Below, piece by piece: positions 63,871-64,000 of a stretch of 64,000 nt of DNA (positions are counted from its first letter, which is position 1; every line of letters begins with the position of its first letter). The position numbers were made by a program, and so were the translations under genes. Under the pieces are notes generated by a model. That model was not told the origin of the DNA, did not search any database, and was given only the letters and a program-made list of their open reading frames with translations. This DNA comes from Nocardia kruczakiae NBRC 101016 (GTDB lineage Bacteria > Actinomycetota > Actinomycetes > Mycobacteriales > Mycobacteriaceae): positions 1-64,000 of the forward strand of contig NZ_BDBL01000031.1 in the NCBI RefSeq assembly GCF_001612965.1. The letters run 5' to 3'.

Positions 63871-64000
63871 TTACGGCAAGGGCTCGGCGACACGGGTGAG
63901 CACGGCATCGGCGCAGTCAGTGGGTGTCGGCTGCTGGAAGATCTCCACCGCCATGGCGACCATCACCATCGAATAGATCAGCCGCAGCAGGTTCAGCGCG
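63871..64000 (-). CDS. Conserved small protein of the oxygenase operon, copy B, cut by the window edge
   Basis: The last 42 residues of a minus-strand protein ending in TAA at 63871. The tail contains LLRLIYSMVMVAMAVEIFQQ followed by a PTPTDC segment and EPLP, which parallels copy A at 61365-61694 in spacing and sequence. It lies 48 bases upstream of the TauD-like gene, so it belongs to the same operon. The 5' part lies beyond the window. Confidence 0.8.
   Translation of the reverse strand, partial: ALNLLRLIYSMVMVAMAVEIFQQPTPTDCADAVLTRVAEPLP

Overview
The window is GC-rich (roughly 70 % by eye) chromosomal DNA from a mycolic-acid-type actinomycete, most likely Nocardia or a close relative. 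Supporting marks are RbpA, a cobalamin pathway with fused CobI-CobJ, F420-type split-barrel oxidoreductases, AveC-like membrane proteins, many TetR regulators, and many genes whose only upstream signal is a TANNNT -10 hexamer 6-8 nt before the start codon (leaderless transcripts). I see no transposase, integrase, CRISPR array, tRNA or rRNA.

Region 1 (1-8.1 kb) holds the 3' part of a DyP peroxidase (efeB), a small membrane protein, a GT9 glycosyltransferase, a TrpF-like isomerase, an EamA permease paired with a membrane-anchored terpene-cyclase-fold protein, a multi-pass membrane protein with a repeat-extended tail, a small zinc-finger protein and rbpA. Region 2 (8.1-23.7 kb) is one operon: a 4549-residue, four-module NRPS (C-A-T x4 plus thioesterase) followed, with GTGA overlaps, by a DrrA/DrrB-type ABC exporter. 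The first module is EntF-like and predicted to load serine. Region 3 (24-31 kb) has lnt, a YtcJ-type amidohydrolase, fxsA, a two-component system and a TauE/SafE permease. By recollection of mycobacterial gene order, rbpA and lnt-fxsA are normally close together, so the NRPS operon looks inserted between them.

Region 4 (31-41 kb) has the TldD/TldE protease pair divergent from a TetR gene across a near-perfect palindrome, a deazaflavin-type oxidoreductase divergent from another TetR gene, a LysR-controlled operon (EamA permease, NmrA-like reductase, secreted beta-propeller), and an XRE regulator divergent from a second-type methionine aminopeptidase gene with twin operators. Region 5 (41-50.4 kb) is the cobalamin block: cobN behind a compact cobalamin riboswitch, and cobG, cobH and cobIJ on the other strand, with two small membrane proteins between.

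Region 6 (50.4-64 kb) is the least conventional part. A TetR gene sits between two paralogous AveC-like genes. The first AveC-like gene is coupled to a NorQ/CbbQ ATPase, a NorD/CbbO vWA protein and an unknown gene, with an epimerase downstream. The second lies downstream of a catabolic operon encoding a TauD-type dioxygenase, a Rieske oxygenase, an amidohydrolase that lacks its HxH motif, an EthD-like small protein, an aldehyde dehydrogenase, and two paralogous ~109-residue proteins. Three copies of one 15-bp near-palindrome in front of the TetR gene and both AveC-like genes tie the halves together. This is the best candidate here for an undescribed system.
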